From Henningerozyma blattae CBS 6284 (taxonomy: Eukaryota; Ascomycota; Saccharomycetes; Saccharomycetales; Saccharomycetaceae): a stretch of DNA of 64,000 nucleotides. The notes beneath the pieces were generated by a model that worked only from the letters and a program-made list of their open reading frames with translations, did no database searches and was not told the origin of the DNA. Both the position numbers and the translations under genes were made by a program. Location: assembly GCF_000315915.1 (NCBI RefSeq), contig NC_020186.1:1984001-2048000 (forward strand), given 5' to 3'. Of this stretch, positions 50,216 through 61,327 are shown piece after piece. How positions within the stretch are numbered: the first letter of the stretch is position 1; each line of letters begins with the position of its first letter.

Positions 50216-52249
50216 ATGAATGGCAACGATGTTTCTACTGGAGAGCCAGCAACTTCAAAATGTTTAAATAAAAGGAATGCTAATGATCATCAATGGCAAT
50301 ACTTCCCTAATACTGGTTTAAGTTTTGAAAGTTGTAAACCTTGGCACATTGGAAATGGTATTATTCTAAATGATCATTTGACGAATGGTCTTGAATACTA
50401 TGATGATATTATTTTCCAAAGTTTATGCTATGATGGGAGTCCCATATACAATTCGATGAGGTTGAGTGCATTTCAAGCTCCATACTTGCCAAAAGTTCAG
50501 CATGATTGGAAGAAGTATACTACCTCAGATATAGGTGGTTTTGAAAATGGTAAATTCTCTTCTGCTATTTATCCATTGATTTATTCTTTGACATCTAATG
50601 TCATGATTACAGTTTTCTTCACAATTTCTGTGTTTGTTAGTTTAACAGGCTCAAAGGCAAGAAAGGGTACAATGCTATTAAAAATTGCATGTGTATTAGC
50701 TACCATTAATATGACAATATTTTTAGCTAGATCTATTTCATCTTTGAAACTACAGCATGAAAAGCATAGTACAGCAGGCACGTCAGATATTCTCCACCTA
50801 TTACAGACAGACAAAACTTATGTTTCTTTGGAATTCATCTCCACCTTTTTTTTAAATGTTTGCCAAGTATTTAATATTGAAAATATTTTCATTAGAAGAC
50901 AGGAACGAAAAATTATCTTTTATTGTGGACTTCTATTTGTCATGTGTTCAAATATTCTTTGGGCTATATGTTGTTTTATTAGCGTAAGCACAACAAGATA
51001 CGATAAATTGTTAGTCATATTAACCCCATTTGTATACTTGTTTCGAATAGCATTATCCAGTACATATGCTTGCTTCATTATATCGTATGGTATGAGTGAA
51101 AGATGTTTAATATTTGCCTCATTTGATATGGCTTTTTTAACTTTTGTTGCGTTTTGCTTAATATTATTACAGCCTACCTTATTTATTGTTGATGTTTCAG
51201 ACGTTTTTTCAAATGGTATTGGTGATATGTTCAATACAACGTGTTATATAGGTTCAACAATTATTGTTTGGGAGTGGATGGATAGAATGTCATTATTCAA
51301 GTGGAAAAAACAGGCTCAAAGCATATTAGGAAGGCCTATTTATGAAGATGAACAGGTACATTATAATTTTGCCAGATACGCTTTAAAAGTTCAAGATGCC
51401 CTACTACGAAATTCTAACAAAGATGAAATCCAAAGTTTGGAAAACCAAGATGATGACAATATTGATGCTAATCATATTCGTTCTTCTGTATCTGAACTTG
51501 AAGAAGGAAGATCGTGTGATCAACCTAGTCTGGATGAAGAACTTGGATATTGTAATAATAAAGAAAAGAGTTCACAGTCAAAGAAAAGAAAAAGAAAGAA
51601 AAATGCGAAAGAAAAACTTCAAAACTTTCTTTCAAGACAAAATTCAAAAAATCTTGATGTTCCAACCACTTCAAAAAATCACAATTCTCAAATGTCTCTA
51701 TTAGTGAGAAAAATATCAAGCCGACATAAAGTAAAATATAATAGTGATATTATTGAAATGATATCGTTACCATCTTCTAGTTTATCAGCAACTTCAACAA
51801 ATAGTACTATGACTATATCTAATGGTACAACATCCACAAGCAATAATATTCGTTACCGAAATAATTATTTTGATCAGCAAAGTATTAATCAAATTCAATT
51901 CGAAAATAGAGAGCCTCTTGTAGATGTAATCTCGTCAGGCCTGTCTAATTGGTTTTATAAAACGAGACAGTCGACAAAGGAATTTTTACAGAGAAATTCT
52001 AAAACTATACTTTCCAAATTTTCCACAAATGTTGAAGTAGCAGAGAAGAGAAATTTAGTTAAAAAAAGAATTGGCTTAGAAAAATCAGATGCAGTCTATG
52101 TATATAGGACCAAAAATATTGATTTTTATGATAGAATTAGCCAAGACTGTGAGCAATACGAACTTGGGACTGAAAGTATTGATAAGCATGTAACACAAAG
52201 TAGCATGGGAGCGGTGTCCTCACCAACAACTGATATCGAAGAAAATTAA
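50216..52249 (+). CDS. RIM21: Rim21/PalH-type pH sensor of the Rim101 pathway
   Basis: 677 aa from the first ATG (50216); S. cerevisiae Rim21 has 533 aa. Seven-pass plasma-membrane sensor of alkaline pH and lipid asymmetry that recruits Rim8 and ESCRT to activate Rim101. The extracellular N-terminus has WQYFPNTGLSFESCKPWHIG; seven hydrophobic segments follow between about residues 110 and 365 (for example NVMITVFFTISVFVSLTGS, IFYCGLLFVMCSNILWAICC, TCYIGSTIIVWEWMDRMSLF), then a 310-residue charged cytosolic tail. The family marker LGRPIYEDE lies after the last helix. The frame stays open for 50 codons before the ATG without another ATG, so the true start may be non-AUG or spliced. Position agrees with YNL294C rather than the paralogue DFG16. 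Confidence 0.88.
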   Translation: MNGNDVSTGEPATSKCLNKRNANDHQWQYFPNTGLSFESCKPWHIGNGIILNDHLTNGLEYYDDIIFQSLCYDGSPIYNSMRLSAFQAPYLPKVQHDWKKYTTSDIGGFENGKFSSAIYPLIYSLTSNVMITVFFTISVFVSLTGSKARKGTMLLKIACVLATINMTIFLARSISSLKLQHEKHSTAGTSDILHLLQTDKTYVSLEFISTFFLNVCQVFNIENIFIRRQERKIIFYCGLLFVMCSNILWAICCFISVSTTRYDKLLVILTPFVYLFRIALSSTYACFIISYGMSERCLIFASFDMAFLTFVAFCLILLQPTLFIVDVSDVFSNGIGDMFNTTCYIGSTIIVWEWMDRMSLFKWKKQAQSILGRPIYEDEQVHYNFARYALKVQDALLRNSNKDEIQSLENQDDDNIDANHIRSSVSELEEGRSCDQPSLDEELGYCNNKEKSSQSKKRKRKKNAKEKLQNFLSRQNSKNLDVPTTSKNHNSQMSLLVRKISSRHKVKYNSDIIEMISLPSSSLSATSTNSTMTISNGTTSTSNNIRYRNNYFDQQSINQIQFENREPLVDVISSGLSNWFYKTRQSTKEFLQRNSKTILSKFSTNVEVAEKRNLVKKRIGLEKSDAVYVYRTKNIDFYDRISQDCEQYELGTESIDKHVTQSSMGAVSSPTTDIEEN

Positions 52250-52556
52250 TAGAATATTGAAACTACTTCGGAAGAGCCCAATAATTACACTAAAAGTATT
52301 AGGGATTTTTACGGTTTCTTTCTATTCTTAAAATTCCTTTAGTTTTTTTTTTTAATATATAAGCATTATTTAACCATAAACAATGAAGTTTTTTAAATCT
52401 TTTGATATTGACTCAATTATTTTAGCTAGTTGTAGCTAAGGTACACATGTATTTTATTCAGTGTTGGTATGGACGTCCGATTTTTTCTTTAGTACTACAA
52501 ATATACTTTCTCTCTAAAATTGCCAAAGGTTTAAATATAGAATATATACGATTAAA
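52250..52556. other. convergent RIM21/MRX6 3' region
   Basis: 307 bp between convergent stops; T-run near 52341-52352. Nothing else seen. Confidence 0.5.
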
Positions 52557-54062
52557 CTAATAAAACGATTGATCATAAAATGGCCAATTTGAGAAAGCAT
52601 TATTAAAATCATCACAATAAAGTGAAATAGGGTATCTCATGTATCTAATACTTGATCTCGTTACTGAATAGTTTCTGTAATTTTTCAAAACGTATTCTCT
52701 ATTAATATTTCTTTCTTTGAATATAGTTCTTCTCTTTTGTAAGCTTACCCAAAACATCCTCTTGAAAGGTCGTATAGGACTATATTCAACAAGGCAATCA
52801 ACATCTGAGCTTCGGAAGTATACTGATGGAATTTTTCGAGATAAATTATAAACCAGCATTTTTATTTTAAACTTTACTTTCTCCTCAAAAATTTGAGCGT
52901 ATTCTTCTGAAGGGCAATTATTTAGAATTGTCTTTAGTATGGGATAAATATTAGTATAAATGCGGGATCTTAATATTCTTCTAAAACTTGATCTGCTTGC
53001 AATTGAATTATTTACATAAATCACTAAAGGTATTTGATTCTCTGCCAATGAGATAGATAAGTGAATTTTGCGGGCTTTATAAAATTCTTTAGACAAAAAT
53101 CGATTTAATTTCTCTAAATTATTTTTATATATCTTTAGATCGTTTCGTAAAAATTTGTGAGAATATGTCAATTTTGTAAATTCTTCGTAATATTTTTTCC
53201 TTGCAGCTATCAATTCTTTTCTCCAAGTTAATCTATTTGTATCATGTTCATTAATAAACTGTGATTGAGAAGGAGTTTTCAAATTATAAAAATCCACCAT
53301 TTCTGGTTTATCATCCACTTTGGAATTATGAACATTCATTACTATCAGTTCATGCCCCACTTGTGGCTCTGATGATGTTTTTTTTACTGGCAGATATACT
53401 TTATATGGTTTTAATTTATTCATAACATGTTTTGGGACATTTTTAAATGATTGATCCTTATAAAAAATTCCACTTACTGAAGCATCCCATGGAATTACTG
53501 GTTTCCTTGGTTCAACCTTAGTATTTTTATCTGAGTGTTCTTCAATTTCAAGGTTCTCTTCTTCATGGTCTTTTCTGAGATTATCTATTATATCTTGGAT
53601 CCCTAAGGTAGATTTGCCACTTTCCCTGTTCCTGGTATGAGTTTCAACTGAATGAAAGAATTTGTCTAACGGGCTAGCCTTGCGTCTACGTTTAATAGAT
53701 GATTCACCAAGAAACAAGGGGCGATAACCAGCGAATAATCCATCAACTTGAACTTCATGAGAGGGAATATCTTCTGTAGAGGCAACTCGAGGAACTAAGA
53801 AAGATTTTTGTATAGAATTATCAAACGTGAATGCACCGTACTTTTTGTGAGTTATTTTTTGAAGCTTGTCCTGTGTAAGCTTCGAATTTACTTTTTTTTC
53901 TTTACTCGTGTCAGCTCCAGTTATGAATTTATCCTTATATTCTTGGAGGAATAATGAAGAGCAGTGATAATTTCTGGAGTTTAATGCTACTAAGGATCTT
54001 TGTATCAGCCCGTTAGAGGTTCCCTTTAGTCTAAGTCTTAAAATTTGACATAACAAAATCAT
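52557..54062 (-). CDS. MRX6: Mrx6-like mitochondrial PET20-domain protein
   Basis: 501 aa from the ATG at 54062 (S. cerevisiae Mrx6 524 aa). The N-terminus (MILLCQILRLRLKGTSNGLI) is basic, hydrophobic and acid-free, a mitochondrial presequence. PET20 motif at about 105-125: VDGLFAGYRPLFLGESSIK. The rest is charged and ends in a Tyr/Arg-rich segment. Mrx6 forms a complex with Pet20, Mam33 and the Lon protease Pim1 and limits mtDNA copy number in S. cerevisiae. Neighbour order RIM21-MRX6-CLA4 matches, with MON2 missing. Identification rests on the PET20 motif, size and position. Confidence 0.82.
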   Translation of the reverse strand: MILLCQILRLRLKGTSNGLIQRSLVALNSRNYHCSSLFLQEYKDKFITGADTSKEKKVNSKLTQDKLQKITHKKYGAFTFDNSIQKSFLVPRVASTEDIPSHEVQVDGLFAGYRPLFLGESSIKRRRKASPLDKFFHSVETHTRNRESGKSTLGIQDIIDNLRKDHEEENLEIEEHSDKNTKVEPRKPVIPWDASVSGIFYKDQSFKNVPKHVMNKLKPYKVYLPVKKTSSEPQVGHELIVMNVHNSKVDDKPEMVDFYNLKTPSQSQFINEHDTNRLTWRKELIAARKKYYEEFTKLTYSHKFLRNDLKIYKNNLEKLNRFLSKEFYKARKIHLSISLAENQIPLVIYVNNSIASRSSFRRILRSRIYTNIYPILKTILNNCPSEEYAQIFEEKVKFKIKMLVYNLSRKIPSVYFRSSDVDCLVEYSPIRPFKRMFWVSLQKRRTIFKERNINREYVLKNYRNYSVTRSSIRYMRYPISLYCDDFNNAFSNWPFYDQSFY

Positions 54063-54516
54063 TAAGATTGATTGCAATAGCGATAGTGTTTATAGTAATA
54101 TCTATAGTTAATATTGAGGTAAGTCAATTTCTTTTTAATATTGGTTTTAATTAACCTTAATTTTTTTTGATCATCTCTTGTTTTAGTCAATGTGATCAAT
54201 CAATGGCCCTTTACCGAAGCAAAATTGGCGGCCAAATATAGATTTATAAGCGGGATTATTAGAGAAGATACTGTTTTAGAAGCATGTCGGAACATATTTG
54301 AGTTATGCTTGGCGACTCTTAGTTAAAAGGGACTCCCAAATTAAAAATAAATAAACTATATAAATATCGTACATTAAGTTTTATTTATAGAATATTTCGT
54401 CTTAAAAAGTATGAATAATAAATTAGGTATGATATGATATGTATTATATAAATGTCGTTTCGTGTAGTCCTTTGATTCATCATTGCTGGTTGTAGGCGCA
54501 GTTTCTATCATTATGT
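54063..54516. other. intergenic region MRX6/CLA4
   Basis: 454 bp holding the MRX6 promoter and CLA4 3' end. A short ORF overlapping the CLA4 stop is not a gene. Confidence 0.5.
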
Positions 54517-57321
54517 TTACCTCTTCCATTCTAATAATGGCATTAGTTCCACAGGATCGCAAGCATTTTCAAAGAAGTTATGATGCAATAATTCTTCAGT
54601 GGATGCTCTGTATCTAACATCGACACAAAGACAAACACTTAAAAATCTTTTAATATCTAGTGATAAAGTATCAGGGTGCTTTAGTTTAGGTGTACCATTA
54701 GTTGCAATGAGATATAAAGCCTTTAGAGGATCCTCATTTAGATATGGAGGTTCACCTTCTAGCATTTCGATAGTCATTATACCTAATGACCAAACATCCA
54801 CTTTCTCGTCATATTCCCGCTGCTTGACTACTTCCGGTGCCATCCAGTATGGTGTACCTACCATTGTAGCTCTTTTACTTCTTTGATCTGTTAATTTTGC
54901 ACAGAAACCAAAATCTGTAATTTTAACTCTACCTTGATTATCTAACAGTACGTTATCAGATTTAATGTCACGGTGAATAATATGTCTTTCATGTAAAAAT
55001 TTTAGACCTTGGCATGTTTCTCTGACAATATATGCTATCTGTGGTTCAGTCAGAGGTGATTTATTCGTTACATTCTCTGGACTATTTTCAATGATATCTG
55101 TTAGGGATCCACCCTCCATGTATTCCATCACAACCCATAAATCATCTTCAGTTTTTAGGTAAGCTTCTAAAAAGTTGACGATATTTTTATGGCGCGAGTC
55201 CTGCATTACAAGAATTTCATTAACAATCAATTCTTTGCGTGGCTGTTTAGACAAGATCATCTGCTTAATAGCAACTTTATCACCAATTTGGGATGAATTT
55301 TCTGTTGTATACTTGGCGTTATTGTTACTGATTGGATCAGGTGGTAACCTGATACGCTCAGCTAAATAGACTGAACCACTGGCACCTTGTCCTGCCTTTT
55401 CAATCATCTTAAAGAATGAAGTAGGATCTTTACTATATGTAACTTTGCTTAGTCTGCTCATGATTTCAGCATGAGACATCTGTGGTCTAGAAGATTTCTT
55501 AGGTTTAGTGATGCCGGCATTTTTTTGGTCTGGTTGTTGCTGTTTTGCATCTGGCTTTCTAGGAGCTTGTCTTTGAGGTACCAAGTCTTTCCCTAATTTG
55601 TCAGGTGTGGAGCCCAGTGGTGTGTTGATTTTATTGTATGGTTGAGCTTGAGGGACCCCAATTTTAATTTGTGTTGATGATTGAGATGGAGTTAATGGTG
55701 AATTAGAAGGTGTGTTTTGGCCCTTCATATGTGGTGCCATTTGATTAACTGAATTGGGAGGGCGTGGTGCTGATCTTTGGGGAGTGTATATATTAGGTTG
55801 TGCTTTGCCGCTTACAGGGCTAGGTGATGGACTTGAGCCTGTTGATTGAGATACTGGAAGATTGGTAACTAAATTAATAGGTGAAGTATCTTTTCCGCTA
55901 TTTTTGGTAGATGGCTGTCGTGAAGATAGTGGCTGTTGGGCAGATGTTTGTTGATCTTTAGAATATGGATTGACCATGTTGTGATATGGTTTATATGGAT
56001 TCAAAGGAGAACTCTGTCCATGAGATTTAGGACCACTTGTTTGAATATGTTGTGGCATATGATTGATTTTGTTGTTTAATGGTGAGTTTACGGGGTATTT
56101 TTGCTGATATTGATTGCGCTGTTGCTGTTGCTGTTGCTGAGGTTGTTGCTGTTGCTGAGGTTGTTGCTGTTGCTGTTGGACGGTTAATTGTGAGTGAGAA
56201 TATGATTGTTGCTGAGATTTATACAAAGGATGCGATTGATTTCTACTCATTGGTCCGGGTGCTAATGGGCTTGATGTTTTAGCTCTATTTGGCTGAGAGT
56301 TATTCATCGGAGACTGCGATCTAGAAGATACATCTCTTTGGGGAACAATTGCAACATTAGATGGAATGGACGCTTGTCCTGGGGTTTGATCAGGAGCTTT
56401 ACTAGATTCTCGAACAGTTTTATTGCTGTTTGAGCGAGAGCTTGACGGTGTAGAATTCAATGCAGAGCCCATACTTGAGACAGATGATTGTGAACCGTTT
56501 CTTCCCTTTATTTGTGTTGTAACATTTGTCGATGAGGTCGTAGACCCACTTGACTTTATTCTATTCTGATTTGCAGTAGCGTTTGCAGCATTATTTTGAC
56601 CCTCGATACCATTATAATCTTGATAAAATTGTAGTACTTGTATAACTGCAGCAGAATCGTTATTCCAGTCTTCACCTGTGATTCTAGAATGTTTTAATAG
56701 TTTTTCCCAATTGGATGGCATACCAACGAAACTACCAGTTTCCGGGTCAAAACCTACATGAACTTTATGAGTAAAATTAGTTGGAGAAGAAACCCCACTA
56801 AGAAGAGGGCATTTTGCAAAGATTGTATCTAACCACATGCTTAATTCTTGTTCAGTTTTGGTTGCAATGTAAATTGTTTTTTTTGAGGATTCATTATTTG
56901 AATTTCCGGATGACGTTGATGAAATTGAATTACGATCAGTTGAACGAACAAGCTCTAAGCAATGTTGTTTCATCTGTGTTCTTGATACACTAGCGATGGA
57001 GGTTAATGGAATTTGTAAGATCGGATCGTCAGTTAATTTATCATTTTTGAATAATGCCAAATATGAATCACTCAACACTAAAAACCTTTTCTGCCATAAG
57101 AATGATAATAAGCCTTCCTCCTTATATGTTACCCACCCAGTCTTTTTCTTGGTATTGTATGGACCTTGGGGAGTTATGTTTGAAGTAGTTCTAATTATGC
57201 CGGCAGTTAAAGACTTAGTCAGCGGCTTAGTTTGATTATAACTAACAGGTGGTTTGGGAGCAGGTCCAATATTTTGGAAATCTGACTCAGAAATACCGTT
57301 GGATGTAGCAGATAATGTCAT
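54517..57321 (-). CDS. CLA4: PAK-family kinase Cla4
   Basis: 934 aa (S. cerevisiae Cla4 842 aa). Cdc42-activated Ser/Thr kinase for septin ring assembly and mitotic exit. PH domain about 58-172 (KKTGWVTYKEEGLLSFLWQK), CRIB about 178-200 (VSSPTNFTHKVHVGFDPETG), a Ser/Pro/Gln-rich linker with polyglutamine from CAG/CAA repeats (about 56110-56180), and a kinase domain from about 640: GQGASGSVYLAE, VAIKQM, HRDIKSDN, DFGFCAKL, MVGTPYWMAPE, all catalytic residues present. The start MTLSATSNGISESDFQNIGP matches Cla4. SKM1 is its S. cerevisiae paralogue; the sequence and domain lengths fit CLA4 better. Confidence 0.96.
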   Translation of the reverse strand: MTLSATSNGISESDFQNIGPAPKPPVSYNQTKPLTKSLTAGIIRTTSNITPQGPYNTKKKTGWVTYKEEGLLSFLWQKRFLVLSDSYLALFKNDKLTDDPILQIPLTSIASVSRTQMKQHCLELVRSTDRNSISSTSSGNSNNESSKKTIYIATKTEQELSMWLDTIFAKCPLLSGVSSPTNFTHKVHVGFDPETGSFVGMPSNWEKLLKHSRITGEDWNNDSAAVIQVLQFYQDYNGIEGQNNAANATANQNRIKSSGSTTSSTNVTTQIKGRNGSQSSVSSMGSALNSTPSSSRSNSNKTVRESSKAPDQTPGQASIPSNVAIVPQRDVSSRSQSPMNNSQPNRAKTSSPLAPGPMSRNQSHPLYKSQQQSYSHSQLTVQQQQQQPQQQQQPQQQQQQQRNQYQQKYPVNSPLNNKINHMPQHIQTSGPKSHGQSSPLNPYKPYHNMVNPYSKDQQTSAQQPLSSRQPSTKNSGKDTSPINLVTNLPVSQSTGSSPSPSPVSGKAQPNIYTPQRSAPRPPNSVNQMAPHMKGQNTPSNSPLTPSQSSTQIKIGVPQAQPYNKINTPLGSTPDKLGKDLVPQRQAPRKPDAKQQQPDQKNAGITKPKKSSRPQMSHAEIMSRLSKVTYSKDPTSFFKMIEKAGQGASGSVYLAERIRLPPDPISNNNAKYTTENSSQIGDKVAIKQMILSKQPRKELIVNEILVMQDSRHKNIVNFLEAYLKTEDDLWVVMEYMEGGSLTDIIENSPENVTNKSPLTEPQIAYIVRETCQGLKFLHERHIIHRDIKSDNVLLDNQGRVKITDFGFCAKLTDQRSKRATMVGTPYWMAPEVVKQREYDEKVDVWSLGIMTIEMLEGEPPYLNEDPLKALYLIATNGTPKLKHPDTLSLDIKRFLSVCLCVDVRYRASTEELLHHNFFENACDPVELMPLLEWKR

Positions 57322-58819
57322 TCCAAATAAACGATAATTTGAGGGAAGGGGCTGCTAGGAACTTATTTGTTTATTCGCTCCTAATTGATTTTGTTTGTTT
57401 GTCTTTAAGTTAACGAAAGAATATTAAAACGAGCTCTGGGTTCTTGTATTTTTAACACTATCAATAAGATGATACAGCAATAGTTGTAGTCTAATAGATC
57501 TAATTTTTTGTAGGATTACTAAACCTAAGATCCAGATGAAAGAATTTCCAGTATTTTCAAATTCGCTTAGTGATTTTCGGTTTTCAATATTTTGATAATA
57601 TTTTTAGTATTTCGCGTTTTGAAACATATGCACGTGATAATTTTAAAGAATGAAAATTGAGCATTGCTTAATCGGGAAGTGAAAAAAAACAAGGGTTCAC
57701 CAAAAGGTACTACAAGCAAATAATATAACACATATCAAGTGACTATCAAGTGACTGCAAATCATTGTTTAGATTGAGAATATATGTTTAAGTAGGAACAG
57801 TAGTTGTTTAACTTTTACTCAGGTTGCTTAATAATTGAAAAAAAAGTGACTTCGAGCTGGATAATATTCTAATAGATACTTGCTATTCGCTAGAAGGAAA
57901 AAAGACTAAAATATTTTATAGATGTCTTTTCAAAAGAAAATTATTTACTAACTCTGTGTACTTCATTAGGATCTTTTGTTAGAGCTCCCTAAAGATCTTA
58001 GTACACTTATTCAATTCATTAATATTGTAGTAATATATATATATATATATTTAATATAAGATTTAATATTTAGCGGCTAACTTGTCGATTTTTAAGAACA
58101 AAAGTCATCATTTTAAATATAATCTCTTTAATTTTCTCTGCCTTTTTTAATAAATGCTCAAAATGCAAGAAAATTTATCATCTGATGTACAACATTAAAT
58201 ATTAAATATTATTATATACCAACTATACTTTTTACTATACTGACAGTATTTACACTAGTATTTAAGTCTTATTACATATTAGTTTTTTAAAATAACAATG
58301 GTTTCTAGAACAAGTAGTCTGCTCTGCCTAATGCTACAAGTGATATGAATACTATATCGAATGATCATAAATATGGCAGATATTAATTGCTCTTTAGAGA
58401 CTTTCTCTAACTACATGTACAAAATTTAGACTTAATTCACATTTATTGAGGTATATAAAATCTATGCTTTTTCACAACAATCATTAGATGTTAAAACTTA
58501 TGATAGTAATATTATTATTAATGCATTTGAATTACCGGCATGAATTTTATTATACTTTTGTTATATACCAAAATGGCATTGTTTCTTACAGTCTCACCAT
58601 AGTATTGATTTAAACTTCTGTAATATAACTAGTGTCTTAGCTTCATATTTACTAGTTTTAAGTGCTAAGGAGTACTGTAAATTTTAGAAGAATGGGCACA
58701 TATGAATAAGATCAAAATTAATGCTAATAGGGGTAATAATACATATGATACATGCTGATATATAAATTCCAAATTTAAGATGACTGGCTAATGCAAATCA
58801 TTAGACTAAATACTGGGTT
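57322..58819. other. 1.5-kb intergenic region CLA4/PAP2
   Basis: Holds the CLA4 promoter (with GCACGTGAT near 57631), a (TA)n run at 58034-58050 and AT-rich filler. In S. cerevisiae YOL114C lies between SKM1 and PAP2; no such gene or clear relic was seen. Confidence 0.5.
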
Positions 58820-60354
58820 TCAATTATCTAAAGGATTATAATCGTTATCACTTGACTCACTGTCATAATCTTTTGCAACTTTCGCTTTTTTAAGTAGAGG
58901 TTCCGAAGATGTATCATTATCTGTTGAATTTGTTGTAGTGGAATTAACATTACTATCTTTATCATTATTGTCTTCTTCGTTATCATATACAATTCCAACA
59001 CGTTTTCTATAGTAATTTTCACTCTCCGCAATTGCTTTATTGGTTACCAATGAACGCTCATCATGGAAATCTCGTGCGATCCCACGATATTGAATTACAT
59101 TACCTAGAATACTTTTACCTCTTCTTGCTTTAAAAGGAATGGAATGCATTTCAAAACAACGATTCGTTAATAAGTCAAACCCACCAGCAAATGCTCTTTT
59201 AATAGCACCAATATTAAACGAACCTCTACTGATATTATTTGTTGGATCGCCCGGGTCCTGAATAGCCAAGGCAAAAGTAGTTCTTGCGGGTTGAAGATCT
59301 TTCCATAATTGTTTTGAAATATAAGACGGATGCTTGTCATTAACAGCAATTGCAATATGATCATAACCATAATTTTTACCATATAGTTCGAAAAATTCTA
59401 TCAGTAGCACACCTAGATTATCAGTAGCATCAATTTCTCCTGTGAGTATACGTGGATGTAGATGTAAAAATGAATACACGAGACAAATAATACTAAACCC
59501 ACCTAAGCCACCAGTACGTACGTTATTCAACCTTCTAGCATGTAAGAATTGCTTAATGATCAAGACCAACTCTCTTAGACCTGGTGTAGTTTCAAGCCAG
59601 CTTCTAATCAATTTAGCAGCTTCTAAACCATTCGTTCTTTCAAAAGATATATCGATATGAATATTGGAATTAGGCTCAATAAATTTAATAATAGGAACTC
59701 TTGTATGCGCAACTACTTCGACGTCTTTAGCAGCAATCTTTTCTTTAAGAAAAGTTGCCAAGGAATATAAATGTTTCTTGTCACCCTTGTTGCCAGATTT
59801 AGTATTAACAACACAATCAAGGTCCGAACCCGGCAAATATAAATCTGTTGCATAGGAACCAAACACTTGTAAATCAGCATCATCCCATAGTTCTTTAACC
59901 ACTGAGCGTAATTTGTCTATTGCAGTATTCCTCGACTCAATTTCCTTTCTATTTGGAGAAATATATGCAACAAAATCTTTTATTTCCATTGTTAACCAAT
60001 CAGCAATCTCTCTTTCCTTTGAATGGTCATGGTCTATTATCCAAGGATAATCGGTATTTAATATAGGCGCCGAGTCTTGTGTCACTTTATCAGTCTGTTC
60101 TTCATTTTCGGAATCGCTATCAGAAGAGAAGGCAATAAAGTCATTATTCTTTTCTAATTCATTTACGTTAGCGGATAATGTAGGTGCGTTTTCTTTCTTA
60201 TCCATTCAGCTGCCGTTACCTGGGCTTCATGAGGAGTGTCACAATGTCCATCATAATCATCAAATGGTTCCGTACTGCTTACTGCAGTTGAATCAGTAGT
60301 TCTCTCAGACACTGATGGAAATTCAGAATCACTTATGACGGTTACGCCATCCAT
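58820..60354 (-). CDS. PAP2: Trf4/Pap2-type non-canonical poly(A) polymerase; N-terminus in a shifted frame
   Basis: Catalytic subunit of TRAMP, which oligoadenylates nuclear RNAs for the exosome. The main frame (ATG at 60205, 461 aa) holds the nucleotidyltransferase motif VFGSYATDLYLPGSDLDCVV (about 107-126, catalytic Asp pair), third Asp in IHIDISFERTNG, a PAP-associated domain with RRLNNVRTGGLGGFSIICLV and FELYGKNYGYD, and an acidic/basic tail. The 63-codon frame 60163-60354 (MDGVTVISDSEFPSVSERTT ... PFDDYDGHCDTP) matches the N-terminus of Trf4 (FDVYDGHFDNP). Homology therefore crosses a frame break at about 60185-60210, with one base missing relative to a continuous frame. Translation from the internal ATG would still give an intact catalytic core. 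TRF5 is the S. cerevisiae paralogue. Confidence 0.9.
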
Positions 60355-60606
60355 TATTTTTGTAATTTTCTTAAGGTGAACTTTGATTTAAATTATTGTA
60401 CAACTAAAGTTCTTGAAATATCATTTTATCATTTTAATCTTTTAATAAATTTAATATTCCCGAAGTCTTTAGAAAACAGAAAATTACTCAATATAATTTT
60501 TTTTTTTTCCATAGTTCCATCGTCCGAAAATTCTTGTCACGTTCCGGATAAAACTATTTTCCATCTATTAGAAAAATAAATCTTGTAAGAGATTAGAGGT
60601 GGTCTA

Positions 60607-61296
60607 TCATTTGAATAAATCTGGAATATTGGCTGGCTGGAATAACCATCCAATTGGTTGTTTAATACCTCTTTCACGATCAATAAATCTGTAATCCTCT
60701 AAAACGTCAATTATATAACTCAGAGTATAACCTCTGCTTAAACCATTTTCAATTGCCTTGTATAAAACTCTACGACGTGCATATCTTTTGTTAACAGCCG
60801 GATCTCTTCTCCAACCAGTTTGATATAAAGATTCTAGTTCTCTAATTGATGGTTGACCTTCTACACCTTCAGTATATTCTTTCCAAACATCTGTCACTGT
60901 TTGAGGGGATTTTAAGAATTTAAATTCACCTTTATAAACAGTCTTTGTCCTTTTTCTTGGTCTTGAATTTGAATTTGAAGTTGAAGAAACTGTATCTGAT
61001 TGTTGATCATCGTGTTGAGGGTCCTGGTCATCTAAATTATTATGTCCTAAATTGAAAACATGATCAGGGGTAGTATCACCTAACGAATGAGTGGTGGCTT
61101 CGTTATTTGATTCGTCATAAGAATGCGGATGAGGGTTGAATGGTTCGTATTTTAAAGTAGAAGGATCAAAATGACTAGTGACAAGTTCTTTTGTTCCTGT
61201 TATTGGAATCTTTGAAATATGATTTGTAGTTTTTATAGATTTATCATCTTGTTTATGCTGACCTATTACACCTCTACTTAGTACAGGCACCGTAGG

Positions 61297-61327
<31 letters not shown>

